Positions 42,169 to 51,063 of a DNA stretch of 64,000 nt are shown here, one piece after another. Within the stretch, counting starts at the first letter, position 1; each line of letters begins with the position of its first letter. The stretch is from an uncultured Clostridia bacterium (lineage in GTDB: Bacteria; Bacillota; Clostridia; UBA1381), in assembly GCA_944392335.1 (NCBI GenBank), contig CALXWJ010000021.1:1-64000 (forward strand). The letters are read 5' to 3'. The position numbers were made by a program, and so were the translations under genes. Under the pieces are notes generated by a model, which worked only from the letters and a program-made list of their open reading frames with translations, was not told the origin of the DNA and searched no databases.

Positions 42169-42240
42169 TATATGTACATAGCCTTATGCAAGCAGTTTTA
42201 TACCATTATTCTATTTTTTTACGTATTTTGTAAATAAATA

Positions 42241-42269
42241 TTGCATTTTGGTATATTTTTTGATATACT
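42241..42269 (+). promoter_or_regulatory. Promoter of the AraC regulator gene with a matching motif
   Basis: TTGCAT (42241-42246) and TATACT (42264-42269) with a 17-base spacer. The motif GCATTTTGGTATATT (42243-42257) overlaps the -35 element and is 13/15 identical to the site in front of msmE. A factor bound here would probably block the regulator's own promoter. Confidence 0.6.
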
Positions 42270-42302
42270 GCATATAAAAAAACAATGAATGAAGGTGATA
42301 TT

Positions 42303-43151
42303 TTGTCAAACTCAATTTTTTCAATATTTCCGAATAAGAATTTTATAGATCTGGGCTTATATCAATATGGCTGGGAACGTTGCGTGCCTTCACATTCCTA
42401 TGGCCCGGCAGCGCGAAACCATTATCTGTTTCATTATATAATATCCGGTACAGGTACTGTTTTTGCCGATGACAAAAACGGAAATACACAAACATACCAT
42501 GTAAAAAGCATGCAGGGTTTTATGATTTTTCCGAATCAGATAACAACATATATTGCTGATAAAGAACTTCCATGGGAATATGTATGGATTGAATTTGATG
42601 GGCTTAAAGTGAAGGAGGCTTTGGATGCTGCCGGATTGTCTTTGGATAATCCTATTTATAAAGCACGTTCCAAAACACTCAGAGAAAGCATGATGAATGA
42701 AATGTTATATATAAAAGATAACAGGGAATCCTCTCCCTTCCATCTTATAGGGCATTTGTATATGTTTCTTGATTATTTAACAAGATCGTCAGACAGAATG
42801 TCTTTTGCAAAAACAAATTCACTCAGGGAATATTATGTTAAAGAAGCTCTTGTATTTATAGAAAATAATTTTCAAAATGATATAACTATAGAAGATATAA
42901 CCAAAGTATGCGGATTGAACAGAAGCTATTTCGGCAAGATATTCAAGGAAACAATGGGAAAATCCCCGCAGGAATTTTTGCTTAATTATCGTATGATAAA
43001 AGCAACAGAGCTTTTAAAGCTGACGAAAATGTCCATTGGTAATATAAGTCAGGCTGTTGGCTATGAAAATCAACTGCATTTTTCAAGAGCTTTTAAAAAG
43101 ATATATAATATGTCCCCGAGAGAGTGGCGAAAACAGAATTTATATTTATAG
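42303..43151 (+). CDS. msmR: AraC-family regulator of the sugar locus, MsmR type
   Basis: About 282 residues. An N-terminal cupin-like sugar-sensing domain (about 30-120, with YIISGTGTVFADD and FPNQITTYIADKELPWEYVW, shown in part) is followed by a C-terminal double helix-turn-helix (about 180-280: ITIEDITKVCGLNRSYFGKI and ISQAVGYENQLHFSRAFKK). The divergent position next to the transporter fits an activator of raffinose/sucrose use. The likely start is TTG 42303, just behind AAGGTGAT; an in-frame ATG at 42285 lies upstream of that site, close to the predicted transcription start. Confidence 0.88.
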   Translation: MSNSIFSIFPNKNFIDLGLYQYGWERCVPSHSYGPAARNHYLFHYIISGTGTVFADDKNGNTQTYHVKSMQGFMIFPNQITTYIADKELPWEYVWIEFDGLKVKEALDAAGLSLDNPIYKARSKTLRESMMNEMLYIKDNRESSPFHLIGHLYMFLDYLTRSSDRMSFAKTNSLREYYVKEALVFIENNFQNDITIEDITKVCGLNRSYFGKIFKETMGKSPQEFLLNYRMIKATELLKLTKMSIGNISQAVGYENQLHFSRAFKKIYNMSPREWRKQNLYL

Positions 43152-43175
43152 AATTTTTATACTTTTAATTAAACC

Positions 43176-43196
43176 ATGCGACTGTCGCGTAGTTTT
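43176..43196 (+). terminator. Terminator after msmR
   Basis: ATGCGA-CTG-TCGCGT, a short GC-rich stem, is followed by AGTTTTTATAATT, 25 bases after the msmR stop. Confidence 0.5.
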
Positions 43197-43316
43197 TATA
43201 ATTGAGCATAGGATGACTCTTAATAAATTTTGCCCCATTCACACTACCAATATGTACCGTTAGGCATACAGCATTTTAATTCATATTCATATTTTTGCTG
43301 CACTATGCTCATCGCA

Positions 43317-43350
43317 CTGCAAAAAAAATAGTCCGATATAATACCGAACT
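43317..43350 (-). terminator. Terminator of the fatty-acid operon
   Basis: Read on the minus strand, AGTTCGGTAT and ATATCGGACT pair (8 of 10) and are followed by ATTTTTTTTG. It lies about 100 bases beyond accA. The rest of 43197-43316 shows only a distant 8-base inverted repeat (GAGCATAG at 43204, CTATGCTC at 43303). Confidence 0.6.
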
Positions 43351-43391
43351 AAAAACAGATTTTAACACGTCTAAGCCTATGATTTTATATT

Positions 43392-43453
43392 CCCTGATTA
43401 CAGATATGTCCCCCGCCGTTTCAGAGGCGAGGGATATTTTGTCCGCCGTTATA
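43392..43453 (+). repeat. Dispersed structured repeat, copy 2 (3' half)
   Basis: Contains CCCTGATTACAGATATG, corresponding to the 3' arm of the main hairpin in other copies, then a second hairpin CCCCCGCC/GGCGAGGG (43410-43433) and the right end TTTTGTCCGCCGTTATA. The left half is missing or diverged. The right end overlaps the accA stop codon by a few bases. Confidence 0.6.
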
Positions 43454-44219
43454 TAATATCTCTGTATTTGTTATATCGATTTGTAAGCAGTTCTTTTTCC
43501 GGAAGTTTCATATTTTCTTTAATAATATTCATTATTGTAATCTTTAAATTATTGCAGATTTCTTCATTTGTTTTTCCTGATTCTTCTATTATTACATCTG
43601 CAATACCTTGCTCTTTAAGGTAATCCGCAGTAAGTTTTAATGCTTCCGCTGCTTCATCAGCCTTTTTTGCATCCTTCCATAGGATGCTTGCACATCCTTC
43701 AGGAGATATAACGGAATAGACAGAATTTTCAAGCATGACAAGCTTATCCGCAACGCTCAACGCGAGCGCTCCTCCGCTTCCGCCTTCTCCTATGACAACA
43801 GATACTATGGGGGTTTTTAGTGTCATCATTTCCATAAGATTTTCGGCAATTGCCTCTCCCTGCCCTCTTTCCTCGGCTCCGATACCGCAATTGGCGCCTG
43901 AACTTCCTATAAAACATATAACAGGTCTTTTAAATTTTTCAGCTTGTTTCATGAGACGCAATGCCTTTCTGTAGCCTTCAGGCTTGGGGCAGCCGAAACT
44001 ACGGCTGATACGCTCATCTATTTTATCTCCTCTTTCCATTGCAATAAGGGTAACAGGTATATTATCTATCATACCGATCCCGCCGATAATAGCCGGATCA
44101 TCCGCAAATCTTCTGTCGCCGTGAAGCTCAATAAAACTGTCTGTAAGATGTTCTATATAAAATTTTCCGGAAGGTCTTGAAGAACTTCTCGCCGCTTGTA
44201 CTTTTTCATATGCATTCAT
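43449..44219 (-). CDS. accA: Acetyl-CoA carboxylase carboxyltransferase, alpha subunit
   Basis: With AccD, transfers the carboxyl group from biotin-carrier protein to acetyl-CoA, giving malonyl-CoA. 256 residues, the short Gram-positive form. Seen are the crotonase-fold segments LHGDRRFADDPAIIGGIGMI near 35, FGCPKPEGYRKALRLMKQAE near 75 and GEGGSGGALALSVADKLVML near 145. It is the last gene of the fab operon, 12 bases after accD. Its stop region merges with repeat copy 2. Confidence 0.93.
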   Translation of the reverse strand: MNAYEKVQAARSSSRPSGKFYIEHLTDSFIELHGDRRFADDPAIIGGIGMIDNIPVTLIAMERGDKIDERISRSFGCPKPEGYRKALRLMKQAEKFKRPVICFIGSSGANCGIGAEERGQGEAIAENLMEMMTLKTPIVSVVIGEGGSGGALALSVADKLVMLENSVYSVISPEGCASILWKDAKKADEAAEALKLTADYLKEQGIADVIIEESGKTNEEICNNLKITIMNIIKENMKLPEKELLTNRYNKYRDII

Positions 44220-44231
44220 CTGCTTTGCCTC

Positions 44232-45035
44232 CTAAGAATGAATTTTCAGAAGAGATACAATACAATCCTTTAATTTAGACCGCTCCTCTATTATATCTAC
44301 AAATCCATGTTTTAATAAAAATTCCGAGCGCTGAAATCCTTCCGGAAGTTTTTCTCCTGTGGTTTGTTCAATAACTCTTGCTCCTGCAAACCCGACAAGC
44401 GCATTAGGTTCTGCAATTATTATATCGCCTTCCATTGCAAAACTTGCAGTAACACCTCCGGTTGTAGGGTCGGTTAGCACTGTAATATATAATAACCCTG
44501 CATCACTGTGTTTTTTTACAACACCGCTTACTTTTGCCATTTGCATAAGTGAAAATATGCCTTCTTGCATTCTGGCGCCTCCTGATGTTGTAAATCCGAC
44601 AACAGGAAGCTCTCTTTCGATAGCAAGTTCAAATAACCTTGTTATTTTTTCACCGACTACGCTTCCCATGCTTCCCATCATAAATGTTGAATCCATTACA
44701 AAAATTGCTGTTTTTACTCCGCCTATTTTACATATACCGCAGGTTACAGCCTCTTTTTTGTCATTCGTTTCAAGAGCCTTTGCAAGTTTTTCGTTATATC
44801 CCGGAAATTCCAGCCTGTTTTTACTTTGCATATCCATGTCTATTTCTTTAAAGCTTCCTTTATCAGTAATGAAATCAAGCCTTTCATCAGCATTCATGCG
44901 TAAATATGTACCGCATTCCGGACAGATCATATATGATTGTTCAAGCTCTTTTACAGAAAACTCCTTACCGCATTTTTTACATAATTTCATTTTATCAGTA
45001 GAACCTTTAAAAATATTTTTTATTTTATTCAGCAT
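44232..45035 (-). CDS. accD: Acetyl-CoA carboxylase carboxyltransferase, beta subunit
   Basis: 267 residues. An N-terminal four-cysteine zinc ribbon (CKKCG near 18, CPECG near 40) precedes a crotonase-fold domain with [19 protein letters not shown] and [20 protein letters not shown] near 145. I start at ATG 45035, 7 bases after AAGGAG; the ORF opening at 45125 runs back into fabZ without a ribosome site. The start lies inside the fabZ 3' end (11-base overlap). The alpha subunit follows. Confidence 0.94.
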   Translation of the reverse strand: MLNKIKNIFKGSTDKMKLCKKCGKEFSVKELEQSYMICPECGTYLRMNADERLDFITDKGSFKEIDMDMQSKNRLEFPGYNEKLAKALETNDKKEAVTCGICKIGGVKTAIFVMDSTFMMGSMGSVVGEKITRLFELAIERELPVVGFTTSGGARMQEGIFSLMQMAKVSGVVKKHSDAGLLYITVLTDPTTGGVTASFAMEGDIIIAEPNALVGFAGARVIEQTTGEKLPEGFQRSEFLLKHGFVDIIEERSKLKDCIVSLLKIHS

Positions 45036-45468
45036 CTTTATGCTCCTTCTTTTCCTTAACAATTGCAAAAGAAAAATCGCCTTGTACACACAATTTCCCA
45101 TTAACGTAGCCTTTTCCTTTGGCAAATATAAAAGGTAACATTTTTTTTACTATCTCACATTCTGTTTCAAAAACATCGCCCGGTAATACGGAATTTTTAA
45201 ATTTAACATTATTTAAACCAGTAAAAAGCGGAAGTGCGTCGCTGCAATCATCAGCCGAAAGGCAAACACAGGCAGTCTGAGCAATTATTTCACATAAAAT
45301 TACTCCCGGGACCACAGGTTTTCCCGGGAAATGTCCCTTTAAAAACCATTCATCACCGGTAATTTGTTTTTTTCCTCTTCCGATACCGTTTTCATCCAAA
45401 TATGCTTCATCTATCAAAAGCATATTATCTCGATGCGGGATTATTTTTTCTATTTCAGATCTATTCAT
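45025..45468 (-). CDS. fabZ: 3-hydroxyacyl-ACP dehydratase FabZ
   Basis: Removes water from 3-hydroxyacyl-ACP to give trans-2-enoyl-ACP. 147 residues of hot-dog fold, with [14 protein letters not shown] at the start and the catalytic segment [19 protein letters not shown] (His near 48, Glu near 62). ATG 45468 is the family start. In many Firmicutes accB lies between fabF and fabZ; here the two are directly adjacent. Confidence 0.93.
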   Translation of the reverse strand: MNRSEIEKIIPHRDNMLLIDEAYLDENGIGRGKKQITGDEWFLKGHFPGKPVVPGVILCEIIAQTACVCLSADDCSDALPLFTGLNNVKFKNSVLPGDVFETECEIVKKMLPFIFAKGKGYVNGKLCVQGDFSFAIVKEKKEHKDAE

Positions 45469-45472
45469 GATA

Positions 45473-46696
45473 TCAATTAACCTTTCTGAAAGCAACACAA
45501 GCATTATGACCGCCGAATCCAAGTGATGATGAAAGTGCTGCCGTAATATTCTTTTTTACCGCTTTATTAGGTGTGTAATTAAGATCACATTCCGGATCGG
45601 CTTGCTTATACCCTATTGTCGGCGGAATAAAAGATTTATTTATTGCCAAAACAGATGCTATCGCCTCTGCTGCTCCTGCTGCACCAAGCATATGTCCTGT
45701 CATTGATTTTGTGGAGCTTATTGATATATCATACACCCTGTCGCCAAAAGCTTTCTTAATAGCAAGAGTTTCGGTTTTATCATTAAGCGGAGTACTTGTT
45801 CCGTGAGCATTTATATATATTTCATCATCTTCCCTAATGGTTTCTGCTGCATCAGAAATGGCTTTTGACGAACCGACAGCTTCAGGATCAGGAGCTGTAA
45901 TATGATGTGCATCACAAGTTGAACCATAGCCGATAACTTCTGCATAAATTTTTGCACCGCGTGCAACGGCATGTTCATATTCTTCAAGGACAAGAGCCCC
46001 TGCACCTTCTCCGATCACAAACCCGCTTCTTCTTGCATCAAAAGGTATTGATGCATTATCAGGATCATTCACTTCCGTCAGTGCCATACAATTTGTAAAG
46101 CCTGCAACAGCCATTTCATTGACAGATGCTTCCGAACCGCCGGCTATTATTGCATCGGCATATCCGGCAGCTATTGCCCTGTATGCTTCTCCGACAGCCG
46201 TTGTTCCGGTAGCACATGCCGTACTCACAGAAATACACGGTCCTTTTGCATTATATGCGATGGCTATTTCTCCGGCTGCCATATTTGAAATCATCTTGGG
46301 TATGAACATCGGAGAAACTCTCTTATTTCCGCGCTGTAAAAGGTTATTATGTTCCTTTATCATTGTGGTAAAACCACCTATACCGGAGCCATAGTATACC
46401 CCAAAACGCTGTGGGTCAATATTTCCCAATATGTTACTGTCGGCAACCGCCTGCGATGCAGATGCCAAAGCATATTGAACAAATAAATCCGTTTTTCTGA
46501 CGGCACTTTTATCCATAAATTGTGAAGGATCAAAATCTTTAACCTCTGCCGCTATTTTAACGGTATAATCTGATGTATCAAATTGCGTAATAAAGCCTAT
46601 CCCGTTTTTTCCGTTTAATAATGATTCATAAAATTCATCAATACTGTTACCTATAGGTGAAATTATACCTAATCCGGTTACAACTACTCTTTTCAT
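45473..46696 (-). CDS. fabF: 3-oxoacyl-ACP synthase II
   Basis: Condensing enzyme for chain elongation with malonyl-ACP. 407 residues with the thiolase-fold triad: Cys161 in SVSTACATGTTAVG, His in NAHGTSTPLNDKTE near 300 and His in KSMTGHMLGAAGAAE near 336. Glycine-rich GFGGHNACVAF at the C-terminus. It follows fabG by 41 bases. Confidence 0.96.
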   Translation of the reverse strand: MKRVVVTGLGIISPIGNSIDEFYESLLNGKNGIGFITQFDTSDYTVKIAAEVKDFDPSQFMDKSAVRKTDLFVQYALASASQAVADSNILGNIDPQRFGVYYGSGIGGFTTMIKEHNNLLQRGNKRVSPMFIPKMISNMAAGEIAIAYNAKGPCISVSTACATGTTAVGEAYRAIAAGYADAIIAGGSEASVNEMAVAGFTNCMALTEVNDPDNASIPFDARRSGFVIGEGAGALVLEEYEHAVARGAKIYAEVIGYGSTCDAHHITAPDPEAVGSSKAISDAAETIREDDEIYINAHGTSTPLNDKTETLAIKKAFGDRVYDISISSTKSMTGHMLGAAGAAEAIASVLAINKSFIPPTIGYKQADPECDLNYTPNKAVKKNITAALSSSLGFGGHNACVAFRKVN

Positions 46697-46737
46697 AAAT
46701 TTCCTGCCTTTCTGAGTTTATAATAGAACAAAACTTT

Positions 46738-47469
46738 TTATATAGTAAGTCCGCCGTCTATTCTGATTACCTGACCTGTTATATAGTCATTGTTACATAA
46801 ATATGCCGCAAGAGAGGCAACCTCTTCAGCCTTCCCTATTCGTTTAAGCGGTATTTTATCGATCAGCTCACTGTTTGCAGACAGCTCTTTTGTCATATCG
46901 GTTTCTATAAATCCCGGAGCAATTGCATTGCAGCAAATATTTCTTGAAGCGAGTTCTTTTGCCGTAGATTTTGTAAATCCGATTATGCCTGCTTTTGATG
47001 CGGAATAATTTGTTTGACCGGCGTTGCCGTCCAACGCAGCAATAGATGAAATATTAATTATTTTTCCGCTACGCTGTTTGGTGAATGTACGGCAACAATT
47101 TTTTGTCATATTAAATACACCGCCGAGATTGACCGAAATAACCTCATTAAAATCATCATCACTCATTGTAAGCAAAAGTTTATCTTTTGTGATTCCGGCA
47201 TTATTTACAAGAACGTCTATTGTTCCAAAGTCCTTTATAATCTCTTTTACAACATCCGAACATTCATTAAAATTTCCGACGTTGCATTTATATGCTTTTG
47301 CTTTTTTACCGCTTATTTTCATACATTCTTCAACAGTCTGATTTGCCTTTTCCGGGTTACCGTTATATATAACGGCAACCTGCGCCCCTTGAGCTGAAAA
47401 TTCTATGGCAATAGCTCTGCCGATACCGCGCGATCCGCCTGTTATTATACATACTTTATCATCAAGCAT
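46738..47469 (-). CDS. fabG: 3-oxoacyl-ACP reductase
   Basis: NADPH-dependent short-chain dehydrogenase that reduces 3-oxoacyl-ACP. 243 residues with the cofactor motif TGGSRGIGRAIA near 10, NNAG near 89, and catalytic Ser141, Tyr155 and Lys159 (NYSASKA). It overlaps the fabD 3' end by 8 bases. Confidence 0.96.
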   Translation of the reverse strand: MLDDKVCIITGGSRGIGRAIAIEFSAQGAQVAVIYNGNPEKANQTVEECMKISGKKAKAYKCNVGNFNECSDVVKEIIKDFGTIDVLVNNAGITKDKLLLTMSDDDFNEVISVNLGGVFNMTKNCCRTFTKQRSGKIINISSIAALDGNAGQTNYSASKAGIIGFTKSTAKELASRNICCNAIAPGFIETDMTKELSANSELIDKIPLKRIGKAEEVASLAAYLCNNDYITGQVIRIDGGLTI

Positions 47470-48382
47470 CTTTCTTCACCGCCTCTGCAGTATGTATTAT
47501 ATCTTCATATTCTTCACAGTTATAAAGCTTACATTCCGGAGCGATGCGTTTGATCAGGCCGGTAAGTGTTTTTCCTGTCCCTGTTTCAATAAATGTATCC
47601 ACGCCGTCTGCAACCATATTAAGTATTGTATCACACCATTTTACAGGGCTTTTCATTTGTATTTCCAAAGCAGATGCAATATCGCCCTTGTACGGCTGTG
47701 CGTTTGAATTGGCATAAACAGGAAGCAAAGGTTGATTAAACGAATACTTGTTAAGCTCTGTTTTAAATTTTTCGGCCGCTTCATTCATGAAAGGGGAATG
47801 GAAAGCGCCGCTTACAGGCAGATCCATTACCCGGCAGGAATGTTTCAGCATTTCCTTTTTAAAAAGCTCTATTTCATCAGCAAGTCCGGAAACTACGGTT
47901 TGAAGCTGGGAATTATAGTTTACGGGATATACATTTTCAAACTGAGCGCATACCTGTTCTATTTCTTTACTTTCACATTTAATGACCGCTGCCATTTTGG
48001 TATTGACCGCTTCTGACGCTTGCTGCATGAAAACACCTCTTTTTAATACGATCTTAAATCCGTCTTCAGCCGAAAATGCACCGGAATATGCCAATGCGGA
48101 AAGCTCACCCAATGAAAATCCTGCAACAGCATGAGGCTTTATTCCAAATTCCGAAAGGGTAAGAGCAGCAGTAAGATTTGCCAGATATAAACATGGCTGT
48201 GTATTTTTTGTCTGCTTAAGCTGTTCGGGTGTACCGTTAAAAGACATATCAAGAATTCCGGGACTGATTGATTCTGCAGTATCGTAAATTTCTTTGGCAA
48301 TTTTACTGTTATCATAAAGTGATTTGCCCATACCCGGATGCTGAGCACCTTGTCCGGGAAATACGAATGCTATTTTACCCAC
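47462..48382 (-). CDS. fabD: Malonyl-CoA:ACP transacylase
   Basis: Loads malonyl groups onto ACP. 306 residues with FVFPGQGAQHPGMGKSLY at the start, the nucleophile Ser90 in AGFSLGELSAL and the catalytic His in VSGAFHSPFM near 198. GTG start at 48382, 9 bases after GGAGG. It overlaps the fabK end by 13 bases. Confidence 0.95.
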   Translation of the reverse strand: MGKIAFVFPGQGAQHPGMGKSLYDNSKIAKEIYDTAESISPGILDMSFNGTPEQLKQTKNTQPCLYLANLTAALTLSEFGIKPHAVAGFSLGELSALAYSGAFSAEDGFKIVLKRGVFMQQASEAVNTKMAAVIKCESKEIEQVCAQFENVYPVNYNSQLQTVVSGLADEIELFKKEMLKHSCRVMDLPVSGAFHSPFMNEAAEKFKTELNKYSFNQPLLPVYANSNAQPYKGDIASALEIQMKSPVKWCDTILNMVADGVDTFIETGTGKTLTGLIKRIAPECKLYNCEEYEDIIHTAEAVKKDA

Positions 48383-49317
48383 CGTTTACATCCTCCTTCT
48401 AATATTTTTTCGGTTTGATCCATAATGGATTTTACAATTTCAGATGCCGGTTCTGAATGAGTAAGCATTCCTGCAACCTGCCCGGCAAGAAAACATCCTT
48501 CTTTTTCGTTTCCTTCTGCAACAGCTTTATACAATGCCCCCACTGCTGACTGTTCCAATTCTTCATCACTTATTGAAGAATATTCTGACTTGGAATAATT
48601 TCTTGAAAACGGGGTTTTAATACTTCTCACAGGATGTCCTAATCTTTTGCCTGTAACAACAGTGGAAATATCGCTTGCCTTAAATATAAGATTTTTGTAA
48701 TTTTGATGTATTAAACATTCATCTGCGGTAAGGAAACGTGTTCCTATCTGCACTCCCTCTGCTCCGAGCATAAAGCTTGCCGCCACACCTCTGCCGTCGG
48801 CAATACCTCCTGCCGCGATTACGGGGATATTGACATTATCACATACCTGAGGGACAAGTGCCATTGTAGTCATTTCTCCCACATGTCCTCCCGATTCGCA
48901 GCCTTCTGCAACGATAGCGCAAGCGCCGGCCTGTTCAACCTTACGTGCCATTGCGACCGAAGCTATAACAGGTATTACTTTTGCCCCAGCTTTATTCCAC
49001 ATATCCATAAATCTTGCCGGACTTCCCGCACCTGTGGTAACAACGGGTACGCCTTCATCAACGATTATTTGCGCCGTTTTTTCAATATCCGGGCTTTGCA
49101 TCATGATATTGACGCCAAAAGGTTTTTCTGTTATTTTTCTGATCTTTTCTATCTCTTTTTTAAGAAAATCGGGATCTCTGTTTACCGAAGTAATAATACC
49201 CAATCCACCCGCATTGGAAACTGCACCTGCAAGCGCAGCATCCGAAATATGAGCCATGCCGCCCTGAATAAGAGGATACTTGATTCCGAGCAATTCTGTA
49301 ATTTTCGTTTTAATCAT
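48370..49317 (-). CDS. fabK: Enoyl-ACP reductase FabK
   Basis: FMN-dependent last step of the elongation cycle; FabK is insensitive to triclosan, unlike FabI. 315 residues, a nitronate-monooxygenase-like barrel with KYPLIQGGMAHIS near 14, VVTTGAGSPARFM near 77, EGCESGGHVGEMTTMALVPQ near 133 and AAGGIADGRGVAASFMLGAE near 170 (flavin phosphate site). I start at ATG 49317, after GGAGT; the ATG at 49353 runs into the repeat-side spacer. Confidence 0.94.
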   Translation of the reverse strand: MIKTKITELLGIKYPLIQGGMAHISDAALAGAVSNAGGLGIITSVNRDPDFLKKEIEKIRKITEKPFGVNIMMQSPDIEKTAQIIVDEGVPVVTTGAGSPARFMDMWNKAGAKVIPVIASVAMARKVEQAGACAIVAEGCESGGHVGEMTTMALVPQVCDNVNIPVIAAGGIADGRGVAASFMLGAEGVQIGTRFLTADECLIHQNYKNLIFKASDISTVVTGKRLGHPVRSIKTPFSRNYSKSEYSSISDEELEQSAVGALYKAVAEGNEKEGCFLAGQVAGMLTHSEPASEIVKSIMDQTEKILEGGCKRWVK

Positions 49318-49358
49318 TTTTGTTACTCCATTCCACTGCTTTATATGCAACACGATTT

Positions 49359-49496
49359 ATAACTGCGGACAAGATATTCCCTCCGTAATCGCCGGCTTCA
49401 GTATTTGTAATCAGTAAGAGTACAATTTCCCGCTGATTACAGAGCAAGCTTTGTTTGCGCTATTATCCCGTCAAATGACAGGACAAGACTTTATTG
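49359..49496 (-). repeat. Dispersed structured repeat, copy 3, inside the fab operon
   Basis: On the minus strand it reads AATAAAGTCTTGTCCTGTC at the left and TCTTGTCCGCAGTTATA at the right. The main hairpin has TGTAATCAG paired perfectly with CTGATTACA (49433-49441 with 49406-49414) around ATTGTACT. It lies 42 bases upstream of the fabK start, in the sense orientation of the operon. The remaining 49497-49818 is AT-rich; a TTAGTATACTA palindrome near 49666 is the only other item seen. Confidence 0.75.
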
Positions 49497-49818
49497 CATA
49501 AAAAAATCAATTCTTTGCATAAATCGCGTTATATAATTTTTACTTAAATTAATATAAATTTCATGTTATATGGCAAAATCTAATAAAATTTTTCACAAAA
49601 TTTAAGAAGCAAAATCAAAGATTCTGTCTTCTTTATGTTTGTTTGCCGAAATAGTATACTAACAAACAAAAGAGTTCCGGAAAATATTTACAATGCAAAC
49701 CGTGCAAAATCTAAATTCGGCAAAATGCTTTGCAAATTGTATTTTCAGTAAACATCTGTACTATAAGAATGACTTAAGCTTCGTTTTGCTTCATCTGTCT
49801 GCAATATCCAAAAAATAA

Positions 49819-50043
49819 TTATTCATTTGTTTTTGAATCGATATAAGCAGCCAAAGATTCAACTGTTTTACCAACATCTTCAAACTGCACTTCAATTCCG
49901 AAAGTATCTTCAACTTCCATCATAATTTCGGCAACATCCAATGAATCTATGCCTAAATCTTCAAAACTCATGTCATCTGAGATTTCAGATACATCCATAT
50001 TAAGATGGTCTGCCAATAATTCCTTTAATTTTTCCATACACAT
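49819..50043 (-). CDS. acpP: Acyl carrier protein
   Basis: Carries growing acyl chains on phosphopantetheine. 74 residues, acidic, with the attachment Ser in GIDSLDVAEIMMEVED (about Ser35). Start ATG 50043, 9 bases after GGAGG; the second ATG two codons later is farther from the site. Unlike its neighbours it is followed by a gap of about 500 bases before fabK. Confidence 0.96.
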   Translation of the reverse strand: MCMEKLKELLADHLNMDVSEISDDMSFEDLGIDSLDVAEIMMEVEDTFGIEVQFEDVGKTVESLAAYIDSKTNE

Positions 50044-50106
50044 TTTTAAAATCCTCCTGAATTATTTTTTTATATTTCATCACATGTAGTGTTGAAATTA
50101 AATTAA

Positions 50107-51063
50107 TTACCATTTAATGACACATGCTGCGCTTGAAAGTCCTCCGCCGAAAGCCGAAAGCACAACAATGTCACCTCTTTTTAATTTTCCGGATCTGTTA
50201 AGCATGTCAAGAGCCATCGGTACGCTTGAAGAAGATGTATTTCCGTATTCACTGATTATGGAAACAAATTTTTCTTCCGGCACGCCGAGACGTTTTGCAG
50301 CAAAATTAATTATCCTGCCGTTAGCCTGATGAGGTACAAAATGATCAACGTCATCAACGGTCAATCCTGCCTCTTTTAAAACATCAAGGCTGTCATTTAC
50401 TATACTGTTTACTGCAAATTTAAAGGTTTCCTGTCCCAACATATATATGGCAGGTTTTTTTGCCTCGCCCCTGTAAAAGGGAGAATTTCCGATATCCAAA
50501 GGAATCAGTATAATATCCGTATCACCCTTTGTAAAAAGCTTTGATGCAAGATAATGCCCGTTTTCTGCTTCAAGCACGGCGGCTCCCGCACCATCTCCGA
50601 AAATCACACATGTACTCCTGTCACTCCAGTCAAGAAGCCTGCTGATCCTTTCCGATCCGACAACAAGTACTTTTTTATATTTCCCGCTGTTCATATACAT
50701 TGCTGCGGTTTCAAGACAAAACAAAAAACCGCTGCAAGCAGAATTTATATCGAACACCGGGCAATTTGCCCCGATAGATTTTTGCACGAAACCGGCAACC
50801 GTCGGGCAAGAAAATTCCGATGAACATGTTGATGCGATTATCAAGTCTATTTCATCAGCTGAAACACCGCATTGTTCCATTGCGTCTTTGGCTGCAAATG
50901 CTCCCATTTCATTTGTTGTATACTTTGTAGAGATATATCTGCTTGCAATACCGACTCTTTGCTTTATCCACTCATCGGATGTGTCAACATATTGTGTGAG
51001 CATATTATTATCAACCGAATAATCAGGTATAAATTTCCCGGTTCCTATAATTTTAAAACTCAT
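50107..51063 (-). CDS. fabH: 3-oxoacyl-ACP synthase III
   Basis: Starts fatty-acid synthesis by condensing acyl-CoA with malonyl-ACP. 318 residues: the catalytic Cys110 in DINSACSGFLF, His in FVPHQANGRII near 245 and Asn in EYGNTSSSSVP near 275. The start overlaps the tetR stop (ATGA), so the regulator and first enzyme are translationally coupled. Confidence 0.96.
   Translation of the reverse strand: MSFKIIGTGKFIPDYSVDNNMLTQYVDTSDEWIKQRVGIASRYISTKYTTNEMGAFAAKDAMEQCGVSADEIDLIIASTCSSEFSCPTVAGFVQKSIGANCPVFDINSACSGFLFCLETAAMYMNSGKYKKVLVVGSERISRLLDWSDRSTCVIFGDGAGAAVLEAENGHYLASKLFTKGDTDIILIPLDIGNSPFYRGEAKKPAIYMLGQETFKFAVNSIVNDSLDVLKEAGLTVDDVDHFVPHQANGRIINFAAKRLGVPEEKFVSIISEYGNTSSSSVPMALDMLNRSGKLKRGDIVVLSAFGGGLSSAACVIKW

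Noticed and set aside
44359-45138. 259-codon plus-strand ORF
   Set aside because: It lies wholly antisense to accD and fabZ, which carry clear motifs, and it has no ribosome site or recognisable sequence.
49655-49680. TTAGTATACTA palindrome as a FapR site and fabK promoter
   Set aside because: It resembles only half of the FapR consensus and has no acceptable -35 element; kept only as a remark in the spacer description.
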